A DNA stretch of 64,000 nucleotides. Source: Robertmurraya massiliosenegalensis JC6. GTDB taxonomy: Bacteria; Bacillota; Bacilli; Bacillales; Cytobacillaceae. Where the stretch lies: positions 28,848 to 92,847 of the forward strand of contig NZ_HE978519.1 in assembly GCF_000311725.1 (NCBI RefSeq), read 5' to 3'. The notes below the pieces were generated by a model, which worked only from the letters and a program-made list of their open reading frames with translations, was not told where the DNA came from and searched no databases. The position numbers and the translations under genes are program-made. Position 1 is the first letter of the stretch; the number at the start of each line of letters is the position of its first letter. Below, piece by piece: positions 1-7,783 of this stretch.

Positions 1-416
1 GACTCCCTTCTGCGGTCGGGGCCACGGTAACAGTTGTAGGAGGACTTATCCTGGGGGATGCAGCCATTCGTGCTGGATTCTTATCCCCAGGTATCGTTGT
101 CATCGGAGCAATTACACAAATCTTTGGTTCAACTTTATCGAGCTTATCATTGGCTGGAACAATTAGTATCTTACGCTTTTTTCTTTTCATTCTGTCTGCC
201 ATGCTTGGCATTTATGGCTTCTTTCTTGGAATATTTATTGTGCTCAGCCATTTAGCCTCTTTGCGTTCATGCAGCTTGCCTTACTTGGCCCCAATATCAC
301 CTCCATTTAAAGACTTGGCCAACGCTTTGTTCCGATTACCTTGGCCATGGCGAAACACTCGACCGGACATGTTGAAGACACGAGATTCTACAAGACAAGG
401 GGATAAGCAAAAATGA
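1..416 (+). CDS. GerA-family spore germination protein, C-terminal part (5' end outside window)
   Basis: Germinant receptor A subunit, a polytopic inner-membrane protein of spores. The reading frame is open from base 3; only the last ~138 residues are present. They contain the family's typical C-terminal membrane block (GATVTVVGGLILGDAAIRAG, then hydrophobic segments ending in a Pro/Arg-rich cytosolic tail). GerAA proteins carry such a motif before their last transmembrane helices. The stop overlaps the start of the next gene by 4 bases (ATGA), showing translational coupling to the C subunit gene. The B subunit gene is not visible and could lie upstream. A plasmid location is not unusual for ger operons of Bacillus. 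The assignment is clear, but which receptor it belongs to is not. Confidence 0.9.
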   Translation, partial: LPSAVGATVTVVGGLILGDAAIRAGFLSPGIVVIGAITQIFGSTLSSLSLAGTISILRFFLFILSAMLGIYGFFLGIFIVLSHLASLRSCSLPYLAPISPPFKDLANALFRLPWPWRNTRPDMLKTRDSTRQGDKQK

Positions 417-1576
417 GGAGATATAAAAGTATGGTTGCACTTTTCCTTCTCCTCACCCTAACCGGTTGCTGGAGCAGATATGAAGTGCAAAACATGAACT
501 ATGCTACGGCTGTTGGAATAGACTATGTCGATGGCCAATACACCTTATATGTGCAATTGCTTGATTTCTCGACAGTGGCCAAGCTGGAGGGACAGCAAAA
601 AGCGGAGCAGCCCCCGGTTTGGGTGGCCAAAGGCGAAGGTTCCTCGTTTACAGAGGCGGCAAATGATTTGTACAGTACATCACAACAGCGCTTAAACTGG
701 GGACAAATCTCTGCCATCTTGTTCAGCGAGAGATTGATGAAGGAAAACAAAGTCGGAGAAGTGCTGGAATTGATCAACCGTTATCGTGAAATAAGATACT
801 TGGCCTGGCTGTTTAGTACAAGAGAGCCTCTTGAAGAAATCTTGCTGGCAACTCCATTTTTTAGATTATCGCCAAAGGCATCCATTCTTCACAATCCCGA
901 GCAAAGTTTCAGACAGTTCTCTATCCTTGCTCCGGTCCGCCTGCAACAATTTGTACTGGACTCAAACGAAAAGGCTAGAACCAGTTATATACCGGAATTA
1001 TCGCTTCGCAAAGGTCAATGGCAGGAAAGTAATAAACCAAAAGAGCTGCTTAGATATTCAGGCGTACAAGTATATGATCTAAACAATTATTATGGACGAA
1101 TGGATCTTAAGGATTTGTCGGGAATGCCCTGGCTAAGTACTCACACGATCCGAGTACCTCTTGATTTGTTTACCGAAGAGAAGCTTGCGGCTGTTCTTAT
1201 CGCAGAAAAACCCAAATATGAAGTGACTCCTATTGTGAAATTGAACAAGGCGTATTTCGATATTTCAGTAAAAGTGAAGGCGGGGATCAATGAATTGCAT
1301 ACGGACCTTACCGAAAAGGAACTCACACAAATGGCTCAGGAAAAAATAGAGGAGCAAATCCGCAAAACGTATCAAACTGCTTTTAAAGAGGGTATAGATA
1401 TTTACAATTTGGGCGAATCTTTGTATCGCAAACATCCACATCAATGGAAGAGCATTGCCACAGGAAAACAGCAACTCGTTTTAAACCAAGATTCCCTGCG
1501 CCATGTAAAGGTTGAGGTGAATATTGTTTACCCTGGAAGATATAAATTACATGAACATGGTGAATCCACCTCGTGA
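413..1576 (+). CDS. GerAC-family spore germination lipoprotein
   Basis: C subunit of a GerA-type germinant receptor, a lipoprotein on the outer face of the spore inner membrane. The 387-residue length is normal for the family. The N-terminus is a lipoprotein signal peptide: basic start, hydrophobic stretch and lipobox LTGC with the lipidated Cys near residue 19, followed by WSRYEVQNM, close to the conserved 'CWD..E' start of GerAC proteins. The C-terminal third contains the family's Lys/Glu-rich helical segment. The ATG overlaps the stop of the upstream gene, so the two are one operon; a strong hairpin terminator follows 25 bases after the stop. Confidence 0.93.
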   Translation: MRRYKSMVALFLLLTLTGCWSRYEVQNMNYATAVGIDYVDGQYTLYVQLLDFSTVAKLEGQQKAEQPPVWVAKGEGSSFTEAANDLYSTSQQRLNWGQISAILFSERLMKENKVGEVLELINRYREIRYLAWLFSTREPLEEILLATPFFRLSPKASILHNPEQSFRQFSILAPVRLQQFVLDSNEKARTSYIPELSLRKGQWQESNKPKELLRYSGVQVYDLNNYYGRMDLKDLSGMPWLSTHTIRVPLDLFTEEKLAAVLIAEKPKYEVTPIVKLNKAYFDISVKVKAGINELHTDLTEKELTQMAQEKIEEQIRKTYQTAFKEGIDIYNLGESLYRKHPHQWKSIATGKQQLVLNQDSLRHVKVEVNIVYPGRYKLHEHGESTS

Positions 1577-1601
1577 TTCTGGCAAGTGAAATTATTAACT
1601 C

Positions 1602-1644
1602 ACCTTGCTTCTTCTGCTTAGCGTTGGGGAAGCAAGGTTTTTGT
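1602..1644 (+). terminator. Rho-independent terminator of the ger operon
   Basis: Ten-base perfect stem ACCTTGCTTC / GAAGCAAGGT with a 17-base loop, followed by TTTTTG. It ends the germination operon and insulates it from the plasmid maintenance genes. Confidence 0.85.
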
Positions 1645-1710
1645 TTCCAAAAAAATAGTTTAACGTTGTAAATCCGCATTTTCCTGACGGAACCCCAATT
1701 AGGGGAAAAC

Positions 1711-2043
1711 ATGTATTATAAGTCCTACGATACAAATGGCCTTATTGTGACTGATGATGAGCAATTTGCTTGCCGAATAGCCAAGGAAGAATTTGCATAT
1801 CAGGATGTTGGATTTCTTCAAAACTTTTTTGACAATGCAGGTCAAATCATTGAAGAGAACAGAGACAAGATCATGCCGCCAATAGTTGGGCTAGCAGAAG
1901 CAGCAGAAATGTTAGGATGGGATAAGAGAAGAGTTAACACTTACGTATCCAGAGGAACATTTCCAGAGCCAATTCGAAAATTAGCGAGTGGTCCTATCTG
2001 GACTTATAAGCAAATAGAAGATTATAAGGATTCTTTAAAATAA
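1711..2043 (+). CDS. HTH (MerR/excisionase-like) DNA-binding protein
   Basis: A 110-residue protein. The C-terminal half contains a short winged helix of the HTH_17/excisionase type: VGLAEAAEMLGWDKRRVNTY followed by a wing and IWTYKQIEDYKDS. This pattern is typical of small DNA-binding adaptors of phages and plasmids. The N-terminal ~55 residues are acidic and not recognised. The ATG is preceded by AGGGGAA. The stop is 19 bases from the start of a small zinc-finger gene, so the two probably form an operon ended by the terminator at 2312-2340. The target is unknown. Confidence 0.6.
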   Translation: MYYKSYDTNGLIVTDDEQFACRIAKEEFAYQDVGFLQNFFDNAGQIIEENRDKIMPPIVGLAEAAEMLGWDKRRVNTYVSRGTFPEPIRKLASGPIWTYKQIEDYKDSLK

Positions 2044-2062
2044 AATGGCGGGGGCGATTAAA

Positions 2063-2302
2063 ATGATTAAAAAGATTTGCGCTGCCGATGGTTGTGATAA
2101 AGAGTTTCTGCCTAAAGTTCCACATTCAAAATATTGCTCGTCTAAGTGTAGATCAAGAGAACACAAAAGAAGGATTTATGAAAAAAGAAAATCAAAAGGA
2201 CTATGTTCTCAATGTGGCGGGCAAATGGACAACCCTAAGCATGTCTACTGCACTAAATGTCAGACGTACTTTCGTAAAAGGTACAAAAAATCTAATGCTT
2301 AA
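2063..2302 (+). CDS. Small basic zinc-ribbon protein
   Basis: A 79-residue basic protein with three Cys pairs: CAADGC, then CSSKC, then CSQC and CTKC near the C-terminus, suggesting two zinc knuckles. The arrangement resembles small phage/plasmid proteins with an N-terminal 'CxxxGCxxxF...YCSxxCR' finger. The ATG at 2063 is preferred over the one at 2045 because GGCGGGGGCGAT, a good ribosome binding site, lies just before it and downstream of 2045. It follows the HTH gene closely. No function can be assigned. Confidence 0.6.
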   Translation: MIKKICAADGCDKEFLPKVPHSKYCSSKCRSREHKRRIYEKRKSKGLCSQCGGQMDNPKHVYCTKCQTYFRKRYKKSNA

Positions 2303-2311
2303 ATAAAAATA

Positions 2312-2340
2312 AAAAGAACGGTATCAACACCGTTCTTTTA
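2312..2340 (+). terminator. Rho-independent terminator
   Basis: Eleven-base perfect stem AAAAGAACGGT / ACCGTTCTTTT with loop ATCAAC, 10 bases after the zinc-ribbon gene stop. Confidence 0.85.
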
Positions 2341-2442
2341 TAAAAATAAAATTAAGTTTATTACAATCCACGCCCCAGTTGGACGACTTTTAACTAGATA
2401 TAGATTAACATAGATGAATTTTTCTGTCAATTAAACCCTCAT

Positions 2443-2469
2443 AAGCCCTTACACATTGAGAAAGGGCTT
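2443..2469. terminator. Hairpin between convergent genes
   Basis: Stem AAGCCCTT / AAGGGCTT with a short loop and TTTTAATTAA on the plus-strand side. It sits just past the stop of the minus-strand gene at 2474, but the T-rich side faces the plus strand, so its direction is uncertain. Confidence 0.4.
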
Positions 2470-2473
2470 TTAA

Positions 2474-3397
2474 TTAATCATCAAATAAAATTTTTTCTTT
2501 AATTTCATTATTTAAACGCTCGTTTATATGCTTCTCGACATATTCATTAACAAACTTTATTTTTTCTAATTCGATCTTCTCCGACTGAAAAATTCTTGCT
2601 AAGATCGTTGCTTTGCTTGTTTCAGTCCATTTATTCAAAGCATCTATTTCAAGTTGTTCCTTCACCTTTTTTTCCAGTCTGTCTTTTCTAATTTTAATTG
2701 CTATATCGTGATTGCTTTCCTCTAATGCTTCCATTTGCTTCTTTAATTTTTCATTTTCTTCGAGTATTTTTTCAATATCCGCAGCTCTATCGGAACTTTC
2801 AAGGAGCTTCTGCGCAAATTCATCTTTTAAGGCAATTTGTTTAGTGCCTTTCCCATCCACGTCGATCACTTGAAAAAGACCAGTATACATAATCCCTTCA
2901 ACAAATTCAGTTAATTGTTCTACCTTACGACGTAGTTCCTGTGCTTCTGATTGCTCTTGTTCTTGCTGATAGCCAGCTTCTAAATCAGTTGATTTATTTA
3001 TGACTCCTTTTCTTCCTTTGCCGACAACAACAGCAGGTTCATAACCTAATTCAACTAAAAGATCTACGGTACTCTTCCCTCTCTTTTCGATCAAAAGAAA
3101 AACAAGATGAAGTCTAAAGACACTCTTAAAATCCATTCGATAATACTTTCCAAAACGCTCTGGAGCAATATAATCAATTAAATCCGTTCTAAAATGATTG
3201 CGAATTGTAGAATCGGGCCTATTTAATATTTTCCCAGCTTCGACTGTTCCATATGAAGTTTCATGGTGCATGGAAAGGATCGACTCTGGAAACAATTCTT
3301 CATCATCCAATTTATTGATGAGACACATTTTATAAATAGGATCGTCCCTAAATTCCCTTTCAAGCGCTTCCCTCATATCAATTTGCTCTATTTCCAT
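2474..3397 (-). CDS. HTH plus coiled-coil DNA-binding protein, possible partition/replication factor
   Basis: A 307-residue protein not recognised as a named family. Residues ~45-110 (HETSYGTVEAGKILNRPDST, then RFGKYYRMDF) look like a MerR-like winged helix in which a short peptide motif selects DNA. This is followed by a hydrophobic helix and, from about residue 150, long charged coiled-coil stretches. Such HTH-plus-coiled-coil proteins are frequent regulators on Bacillus plasmids. ATG at 3397 is chosen (AAGGTG 7 bases upstream); a GTG lies directly before it. It has its own 350-base upstream region with repeated TTCAT sites, which could be its binding region. The role in maintenance is inference. 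Confidence 0.45.
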   Translation of the reverse strand: MEIEQIDMREALEREFRDDPIYKMCLINKLDDEELFPESILSMHHETSYGTVEAGKILNRPDSTIRNHFRTDLIDYIAPERFGKYYRMDFKSVFRLHLVFLLIEKRGKSTVDLLVELGYEPAVVVGKGRKGVINKSTDLEAGYQQEQEQSEAQELRRKVEQLTEFVEGIMYTGLFQVIDVDGKGTKQIALKDEFAQKLLESSDRAADIEKILEENEKLKKQMEALEESNHDIAIKIRKDRLEKKVKEQLEIDALNKWTETSKATILARIFQSEKIELEKIKFVNEYVEKHINERLNNEIKEKILFDD

Positions 3398-3546
3398 CAC
3401 TCAACACCTTCAATCTCCGAATCTCATTAATATTCATACCATTAATAGTACACTTAAAACCCCATTGTTTCAATGGTTTAAAGGTTTTTAGGAGATTGGT
3501 AATTTCCGCTACACGCAGACAGACGATACCTAGCGTTTTGAATCTT

Positions 3547-3639
3547 TATGAATCACCCTCGTAATCGAATCATTCATATTCGTAATTATGATTCATTTAC
3601 CCATTTGATTTATTCATACTTTTATTCTATTTATTCATA
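3547..3639. repeat. Repeated TTCATA-type sites in a 349-base gene-free stretch
   Basis: The gene-free stretch 3401-3749 carries ATTCATA or its inverse at 3432, 3547, 3572, 3590, 3611 and 3632. Two copies of TTTATTCATA (3609 and 3630) lie exactly 21 bases apart, two helical turns. A small inverted repeat AACGCT/AGCGTT sits at 3671-3686. The arrangement resembles an iteron or operator cluster upstream of the HTH/coiled-coil gene. No ORF of note is seen here. Confidence 0.35.
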
Positions 3640-3749
3640 ACTTTACCGCTGTATATCGTCCAACGCTCAATAGCGTTTGATATATCAAGACTTTCGCTAT
3701 TTTAATGCTTGTGATTTTTATTGATTTATGTTGATTTTTAAATGGTCAT

Positions 3750-4358
3750 TTATTTATCGCTTAAATTATCAATAATTTTCCTCATCGCCATTTTATGATT
3801 TCCTTTTTTGTATTCTTCAATGAAATCATAGAGAAGCATCTCTAATATTTTTTCTAGAGTAAAAGGATGTTCTGGAAACGATTCATCCATATCTGCTAAT
3901 AATATTTCTCCACGTAATGCTTTTTTTCGAGTAAAAGATACTTCCAGTTGAACCGATGCAAGATTATTTTCTTCTGCAGCCATGAAGTAACTATGGAAGC
4001 GTTCATCACTATTAGCAAGAATTTTAACCGGAACCTTTTGAGAGTACATGTCATAAGTCATCATAAGAAACGAGTATGTTTTTTGAACATCATCCATTTG
4101 CCTTACATCATGTAAAAAACCATCATATAAAAGGGAGAGTAGATCACTTTGGTCAAAATAAATTTCACTTAATTCACGTACATCTTCACAAAAAGCTTCA
4201 GCTCGTAAATAAGTAGAGGTAGGGACAGACAAGATGTAATCTACATCTGTGTTCTTATAAAGCTTGTAAAATAGGCGTTCAAACCAATTATTTGGATTTT
4301 TTAAGGAAAGACTCTGAAGTTCGGACTGAATAAGGTTATGCCTACTAAAACTTCTCAT
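3750..4358 (-). CDS. Hypothetical protein downstream of the RHH protein
   Basis: A 202-residue soluble, mostly helical acidic protein without recognised motifs. Start MRSFSRHN at 4358 is chosen because AGGAGG lies 7 bases upstream, inside the 3' end of the preceding RHH gene; the two reading frames overlap by 14 bases. The tight overlap and co-direction suggest it works with the RHH protein, for instance as a relaxosome or regulatory partner, but this is only inference from context. Confidence 0.5.
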   Translation of the reverse strand: MRSFSRHNLIQSELQSLSLKNPNNWFERLFYKLYKNTDVDYILSVPTSTYLRAEAFCEDVRELSEIYFDQSDLLSLLYDGFLHDVRQMDDVQKTYSFLMMTYDMYSQKVPVKILANSDERFHSYFMAAEENNLASVQLEVSFTRKKALRGEILLADMDESFPEHPFTLEKILEMLLYDFIEEYKKGNHKMAMRKIIDNLSDK

Positions 4359-4773
4359 TTTCCAATCCTCCTGATTCAACTTTAAGAACAGTCGTTATTA
4401 TTCGGTGCGCTGCTTGTCTTAGGCTACAATCCCACTTAACCGAATATTCGAATAAAACATCGTAGTCTGGCTGGTGTAATTTCGCATGTACGCTCTTTTT
4501 ATCGGTAGGGGAGTATTCAACTCGCCGATACTCTGTTTTTCTCCTTAAATACAAAGCTAGGACTTCTGAACAATACGTCGTCATGGATAATCCACGAGTT
4601 TTCGCTAGTTTTTTCAAAATTTGCCTCTGTTCGAGAGACAGGGGTATTTTTATGTCGTTTTTCGCATCTGAACGTTTCTTTCTTGGAGTAGATGTAATAT
4701 TTGGTTTTTGTGGGTTCTGAGGTGGTTTCTTTTGAGAGGTTCTTCGATTAAACATTGGATTTAGTGATTTCAT
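4345..4773 (-). CDS. Ribbon-helix-helix protein, MobC-like relaxosome accessory candidate
   Basis: A 142-residue basic protein. Residues ~40-80 (DIKIPLSLEQRQILKKLA, then SMTTYCSEVLALYLRR) have the beta-strand plus two-helix pattern of MetJ/Arc ribbon-helix-helix proteins, as found in MobC-type mobilization proteins and plasmid repressors. The first 35 residues are Pro/Lys-rich and probably disordered. GGGGGA precedes the ATG. It reads away from a gene-free region that holds direct and inverted repeats, which are likely to be its operator or oriT. No relaxase gene is seen beside it, so a repressor role is an equal alternative. Confidence 0.55.
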   Translation of the reverse strand: MKSLNPMFNRRTSQKKPPQNPQKPNITSTPRKKRSDAKNDIKIPLSLEQRQILKKLAKTRGLSMTTYCSEVLALYLRRKTEYRRVEYSPTDKKSVHAKLHQPDYDVLFEYSVKWDCSLRQAAHRIITTVLKVESGGLENEKF

Positions 4774-4823
4774 ATTGATATTCCCCCAGGTTCATATTTT
4801 CCTATTTTCAAAGATTAGATCAG

Positions 4824-4903
4824 GGTCATGTGGTTAAGTGGTCATATGGTTAAAGTTTATGAGAGTAGGAGGGAGGTTAGAACAAGCCTTTTGTATAAAC
4901 TTT
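4824..4903. promoter_or_regulatory. Direct and inverted repeats upstream of RHH gene: operator or oriT candidate
   Basis: Two direct repeats GGTCATRTGGTTAA start at 4824 and 4840 (16-base period), followed by a perfect 9-base inverted repeat AAAGTTTAT (4852-4860) / ATAAACTTT (4895-4903) with a purine-rich GAGAGTAGGAGGGAGG inside. Repeats next to an RHH gene are where such proteins bind, and oriT sites often combine both repeat types. No nic site can be recognised. Confidence 0.4.
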
Positions 4904-4921
4904 GGAAGAATTGGCTATAAT
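4891..4921 (+). promoter_or_regulatory. Promoter of the small basic protein gene
   Basis: A perfect -10 TATAAT at 4916-4921, with TTGTAT at 4891-4896 as the best -35 (19-base spacer, long). An ACGAACGTTC box at 4941-4950 lies between it and the gene. Confidence 0.45.
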
Positions 4922-4972
4922 GCTACTAATGTATGAATAAACGAACGTTCTAAAGTAGAAAGGGGTTTTATT

Positions 4973-5083
4973 ATGAAATCCAATAAAAGAAAAACGACAA
5001 AAGAGGATAAAGAACTGTATAAAGAATTTGCAAAGTTAGGGAAGAAAAGTAAAACTGTTAAGATTGTTAAAAAGAGTAGCTAA
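4973..5083 (+). CDS. Small highly basic protein (36 residues)
   Basis: A short ORF preceded by AAAGGGG at good spacing and by a TATAAT box. The product is very Lys-rich (starts MKSNKRKTTKEDKELYKEF, ends KKSS) with one amphipathic helix. A hairpin terminator follows at once. Complete transcription and translation signals make it a likely real gene. Nucleic-acid binding is plausible from its charge but not shown. Confidence 0.55.
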   Translation: MKSNKRKTTKEDKELYKEFAKLGKKSKTVKIVKKSS

Positions 5084-5087
5084 AACA

Positions 5088-5132
5088 AGAGAAACTGGCT
5101 TCTTCAATTTATGAATGAAACCAGTTTCTTTA
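5088..5132. terminator. Bidirectional terminator
   Basis: Stem GAAACTGG (5091-5098) / CCAGTTTC (5121-5128), extended by A/T pairs and followed by TTTA; it lies between the small basic gene and the convergent membrane protein gene. Confidence 0.6.
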
Positions 5133-5142
5133 AAGAAATGTA

Positions 5143-5403
5143 TTAATATTTTCTTTTTCTTATTTCTTCTTGCATATATTTATGGTGCATATGGTTATAC
5201 CATGCTATAAATAAAAAGCTTAATATAACAGCAGGCACCAATGATATAAAAAATGCTATCTCCTCAGCATTGCTGCGATACATAAACATATCAAAGAATT
5301 CTGTTATTACCATAAAGGTTAGAAAATAAATAACAACAAAGCAAACAAATAAAGCTCCACATCCAGCGTTAGTACCCCTAGGTTGTGCTCTCCATCCACT
5401 CAT
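5143..5403 (-). CDS. Small two-helix membrane protein downstream of tubZ
   Basis: An 86-residue protein with a short polar N-terminus, then two hydrophobic segments at about residues 16-37 and 48-68, and a His/Lys/Arg-rich C-terminal tail. It starts 16 bases after the tubZ stop on the same strand, so it is probably the last gene of the partition operon. No family is recognised. A membrane anchor or immunity-like role would be speculation. Confidence 0.55.
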   Translation of the reverse strand: MSGWRAQPRGTNAGCGALFVCFVVIYFLTFMVITEFFDMFMYRSNAEEIAFFISLVPAVILSFLFIAWYNHMHHKYMQEEIRKRKY

Positions 5404-5419
5404 TTAGAATTCACCAACT

Positions 5420-6769
5420 TTAGAAATCAATATCATCTAAGTCTGAAGCCTTAACCATAGTTTCTGATTTGTTTGTGCCGAAGTCATCATCTAAATCGTC
5501 AAGAAGGCTCGTTTTTCTAGTTGGTGCAGTACCGGTTGAGAAGAAATCCGCAAATTCATCTAAGCCTAGGCTAGAAGCAGCTTGCTTTTTAGCATCTTCC
5601 TGTTCTTTCTCAATTTTCTCCCATTGTGCCTTTTCTTCCTGTAGTTGTTGGACACGTGAAGATGGAGTAGGAAGGACTGAAAGCCCATATAGCGTTAGAT
5701 TTTCTAACTTGCTGTTCTTACTGATTGATAGGTTCACTTTAGTACTTAACAGATCTGAAGAATATTTGTAAACATCATCTGCAATTTTAGGCGAAATGTT
5801 CTTAGCATTTGGATAAAGAACCGAAATGGCCCCAGCTACAACATTCTTCATTTCATAATCAGCCAATACTTCATTATCCTTGTAAAGACTGGTTATTTTC
5901 TCTTCTAAGTTATCATCTGTGCTTAAGTCTGTAACTTTAGAAATGGATAACCACCCTGGAGTCGACCAAGTTGTTAATAACTCTGTTTTATCAAATACAG
6001 CTCTACCATCTAATAACGGAATTGTTGAAATTTCAGTTAAAGCTGTTGCAACGACCATATTACTGTAGGACTTCGCATCAATTTCTGTTCCTGCATATGT
6101 TTTTAATGGACCATTCGCATAGTAGTCATTCATTTTCTCATTATCTATAGCAAGGGCATTACCAATTTTTCCTTCATTCATAAATTTTTGGATTAATGCT
6201 ACACCTGCAAGAGCATTTTTCCTGAAGGCAGAACCCTTTTCATCAGTTGAAGGAAAAGAGCAAATTACCCCTAAAGGAACCTTTCCACCATATAACGCAC
6301 GAGCCTTACGAACTTGCGATAAATAGGTAAGAGCCACATTTAATGCACCGTTACCTGTACCACCACCAAGAGATACAGTCACCCATACAAATTCAGCATT
6401 TTGTACTTCTTCTCTTAACGCTACTTTTTTGTATAGTTCTTTATTTTCAACTGCAATTTGATGGCCCAACTGTGCATTTTTGTCTGTTCCTTCTAATTCA
6501 GGATATTCTTCACTTTTAGTAACAATTCTTCGGTCGTCTGGAATAAGTCTCTTATGCTCGTCCATATCAGATTTTGAAGAATTTAATAAAAATGTTGGAA
6601 AACCGAATCTAGACAATTCTGCTGCCATTCGGCCACCACCTTGCCCTAGCCCAATGATGGTTTGTTTTGGAAATCTATCTATTTCTGCAGTTACCTCATT
6701 AGAGAATACATGAGGTGAAAGCAATGCTTTTAATGCCCCCAGCTGTTCATTTTTTTCAAAAGGTCTCAT
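5420..6769 (-). CDS. tubZ: TubZ-like tubulin/FtsZ-family plasmid partition GTPase
   Basis: A cytomotive GTPase of type III plasmid partition: it forms treadmilling filaments that move plasmid-TubR complexes. The 449-residue protein has the nucleotide-binding start IGLGQGGGRMAAEL (residues ~39-52) and the tubulin signature GGGTGNG (135-141). It ends in an acidic tail (DDLDDDFG and ASDLDDIDF), as in TubZ/RepX proteins, where the tail is flexible. Length fits the pXO1 RepX / pBtoxis TubZ group. Start ATG at 6769 lies one base past the stop of the TubR-like gene, with AGGAGG inside that gene, so the two are translationally coupled. It is followed by a small membrane protein gene. Confidence 0.92.
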   Translation of the reverse strand: MRPFEKNEQLGALKALLSPHVFSNEVTAEIDRFPKQTIIGLGQGGGRMAAELSRFGFPTFLLNSSKSDMDEHKRLIPDDRRIVTKSEEYPELEGTDKNAQLGHQIAVENKELYKKVALREEVQNAEFVWVTVSLGGGTGNGALNVALTYLSQVRKARALYGGKVPLGVICSFPSTDEKGSAFRKNALAGVALIQKFMNEGKIGNALAIDNEKMNDYYANGPLKTYAGTEIDAKSYSNMVVATALTEISTIPLLDGRAVFDKTELLTTWSTPGWLSISKVTDLSTDDNLEEKITSLYKDNEVLADYEMKNVVAGAISVLYPNAKNISPKIADDVYKYSSDLLSTKVNLSISKNSKLENLTLYGLSVLPTPSSRVQQLQEEKAQWEKIEKEQEDAKKQAASSLGLDEFADFFSTGTAPTRKTSLLDDLDDDFGTNKSETMVKASDLDDIDF

Positions 6770-6770
6770 T

Positions 6771-7133
6771 TTATTGTTCCTCCTCTAGTTTTCTTCTCTC
6801 TTCACTTAAAAGTGTACCTAGTTGTCTTCCGCGAATCGTTATGTAATACGGAGTTGCTGTTCCATCTTCTTTTTTTTCAATGAAGCCTTGGGCTTCTAAC
6901 ATAAGGAAAGCAGAGTCATATTTCTTTCGCATGTTGTGATAATCTTCTAATCGAGTTTTGACTAAGCCTCGATGATTTCTATTTTCGCTTACGACCTGTC
7001 GAAAGATATTGATTGAAAAATCATCAAGCTTTTTCCGCAAAAACTTTAGAGTATTTTCGTTGTACTCTATTTCATCCAAATCTATATATTTTTCAGAAAC
7101 AGATTTTTCGTTACTCACTACCACAAACACCAC
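6771..7133 (-). CDS. tubR: TubR-like winged-helix protein (partition adaptor/repressor)
   Basis: A basic protein of about 115-120 residues directly upstream of and coupled to tubZ, the position of TubR, which binds the centromere and represses the operon. The C-terminal part is a winged helix: a helical region around FSINIFRQVV, a recognition segment ending LMLEAQGFIEKKEDG, and a strand TPYYITIRGRQLG. It is a clear paralog of the protein at 7440-7775 (shared LEAQG, ITIRG and the spacing between them). The start is uncertain: several GTG codons follow AAGGTGG. The gene symbol rests on position and fold pattern, not on close similarity to known TubR. Confidence 0.65.
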   Translation of the reverse strand: MVFVVVSNEKSVSEKYIDLDEIEYNENTLKFLRKKLDDFSINIFRQVVSENRNHRGLVKTRLEDYHNMRKKYDSAFLMLEAQGFIEKKEDGTATPYYITIRGRQLGTLLSEERRKLEEEQ

Positions 7134-7298
7134 CTTTTTCTCTATCTAATTATGAACCTTAAAGATTCACAATTATGTCCTCTTAAGGAACATTATAGTA
7201 AAAAGCCTATTATTGTGCAATTCTAAGTGACTATAAATCTGCTATAAATATAAAAAACTCAGTAAAAATTGAAAAAATCAATTAAAACCGAGTCTTTA

Positions 7299-7410
7299 TG
7301 TACCTCAATTGTGTACCACAAATAAAAATCCTTTATTTATCTATCTTTGATACTCTTTTAACGAAAATACTTTGTTTTTTGGTTTCTTTAAGGAACACAA
7401 TTATGGTACA
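7299..7410. promoter_or_regulatory. Candidate tubC/operator region with TGTACC and CACAATT boxes
   Basis: The 306-base gene-free stretch upstream of tubR-tubZ contains TGTACC (7299), GTACC (7313), a GGTACA (7405) preceded by AACACAATTAT, and a related CACAATTATG near 7168. TGTACC/GGTACA also forms an inverted repeat upstream of the tubR paralog. Shared boxes at both paralog promoters suggest a binding site for these proteins and thus the centromere. A GAGTATC-containing promoter-like stretch lies near 7350. Confidence 0.45.
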
Positions 7411-7439
7411 TAATCAAATTAATTATTATAAACGAACGT

Positions 7440-7775
7440 TTATTTTTGTTTATCGATAACTGCTAACATTTGTTGCCCTCGTATCGTTATGAAATACGGT
7501 CTAAATGTTCCATCTGGAATAATACGAATAAGCCCCTGTGCTTCTAATCGATTTAATGAACCATCAATTAGTTTTCTTTTTGAAGAGTAGTTCTCAAAGT
7601 CTGTTTTTCGTAATCCTCTTGTATTGCTTTTTTCTTGGACACCTTTTAAACAATTAATGTCAAATTCATCTAATTTTGACTGAAGGTATTCCAGTGTCTC
7701 GCTGGTATATGTGAAATTTTCCTCTAATTCATGATTGTATCGTTTATTTAACTTATCTGGTTGTGATGTGGCCAT
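7440..7775 (-). CDS. Second TubR-like winged-helix protein (paralog)
   Basis: A 111-residue paralog of the tubZ-coupled protein: both have 'LxxLxxKLDxFxIN', a middle 'RGLxKTxxExY', and a C-terminal 'RLEAQGLI...YFITIRGQQ' winged-helix end. It has its own promoter region and AAAGGAG ribosome binding site, and is separated from tubR by 306 bases that look like a centromere. It could be a repressor of the partition operon or a copy-number/centromere cofactor (some TubZ systems have a third protein), but it does not resemble TubY. The duplication itself is certain from the sequence. Confidence 0.6.
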   Translation of the reverse strand: MATSQPDKLNKRYNHELEENFTYTSETLEYLQSKLDEFDINCLKGVQEKSNTRGLRKTDFENYSSKRKLIDGSLNRLEAQGLIRIIPDGTFRPYFITIRGQQMLAVIDKQK

Positions 7776-7783
7776 TCTCTTTT

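Noticed and set aside
523-1712. Minus-strand ORFs inside the GerAC gene
   Set aside because: They lack ribosome binding sites and known domains and lie opposite a clear gene; shadows.
4938-4950. LexA/SOS box (CGAAC-GTTC)
   Set aside because: The Bacillus box needs four bases between CGAAC and GTTCG; here the halves are directly joined.
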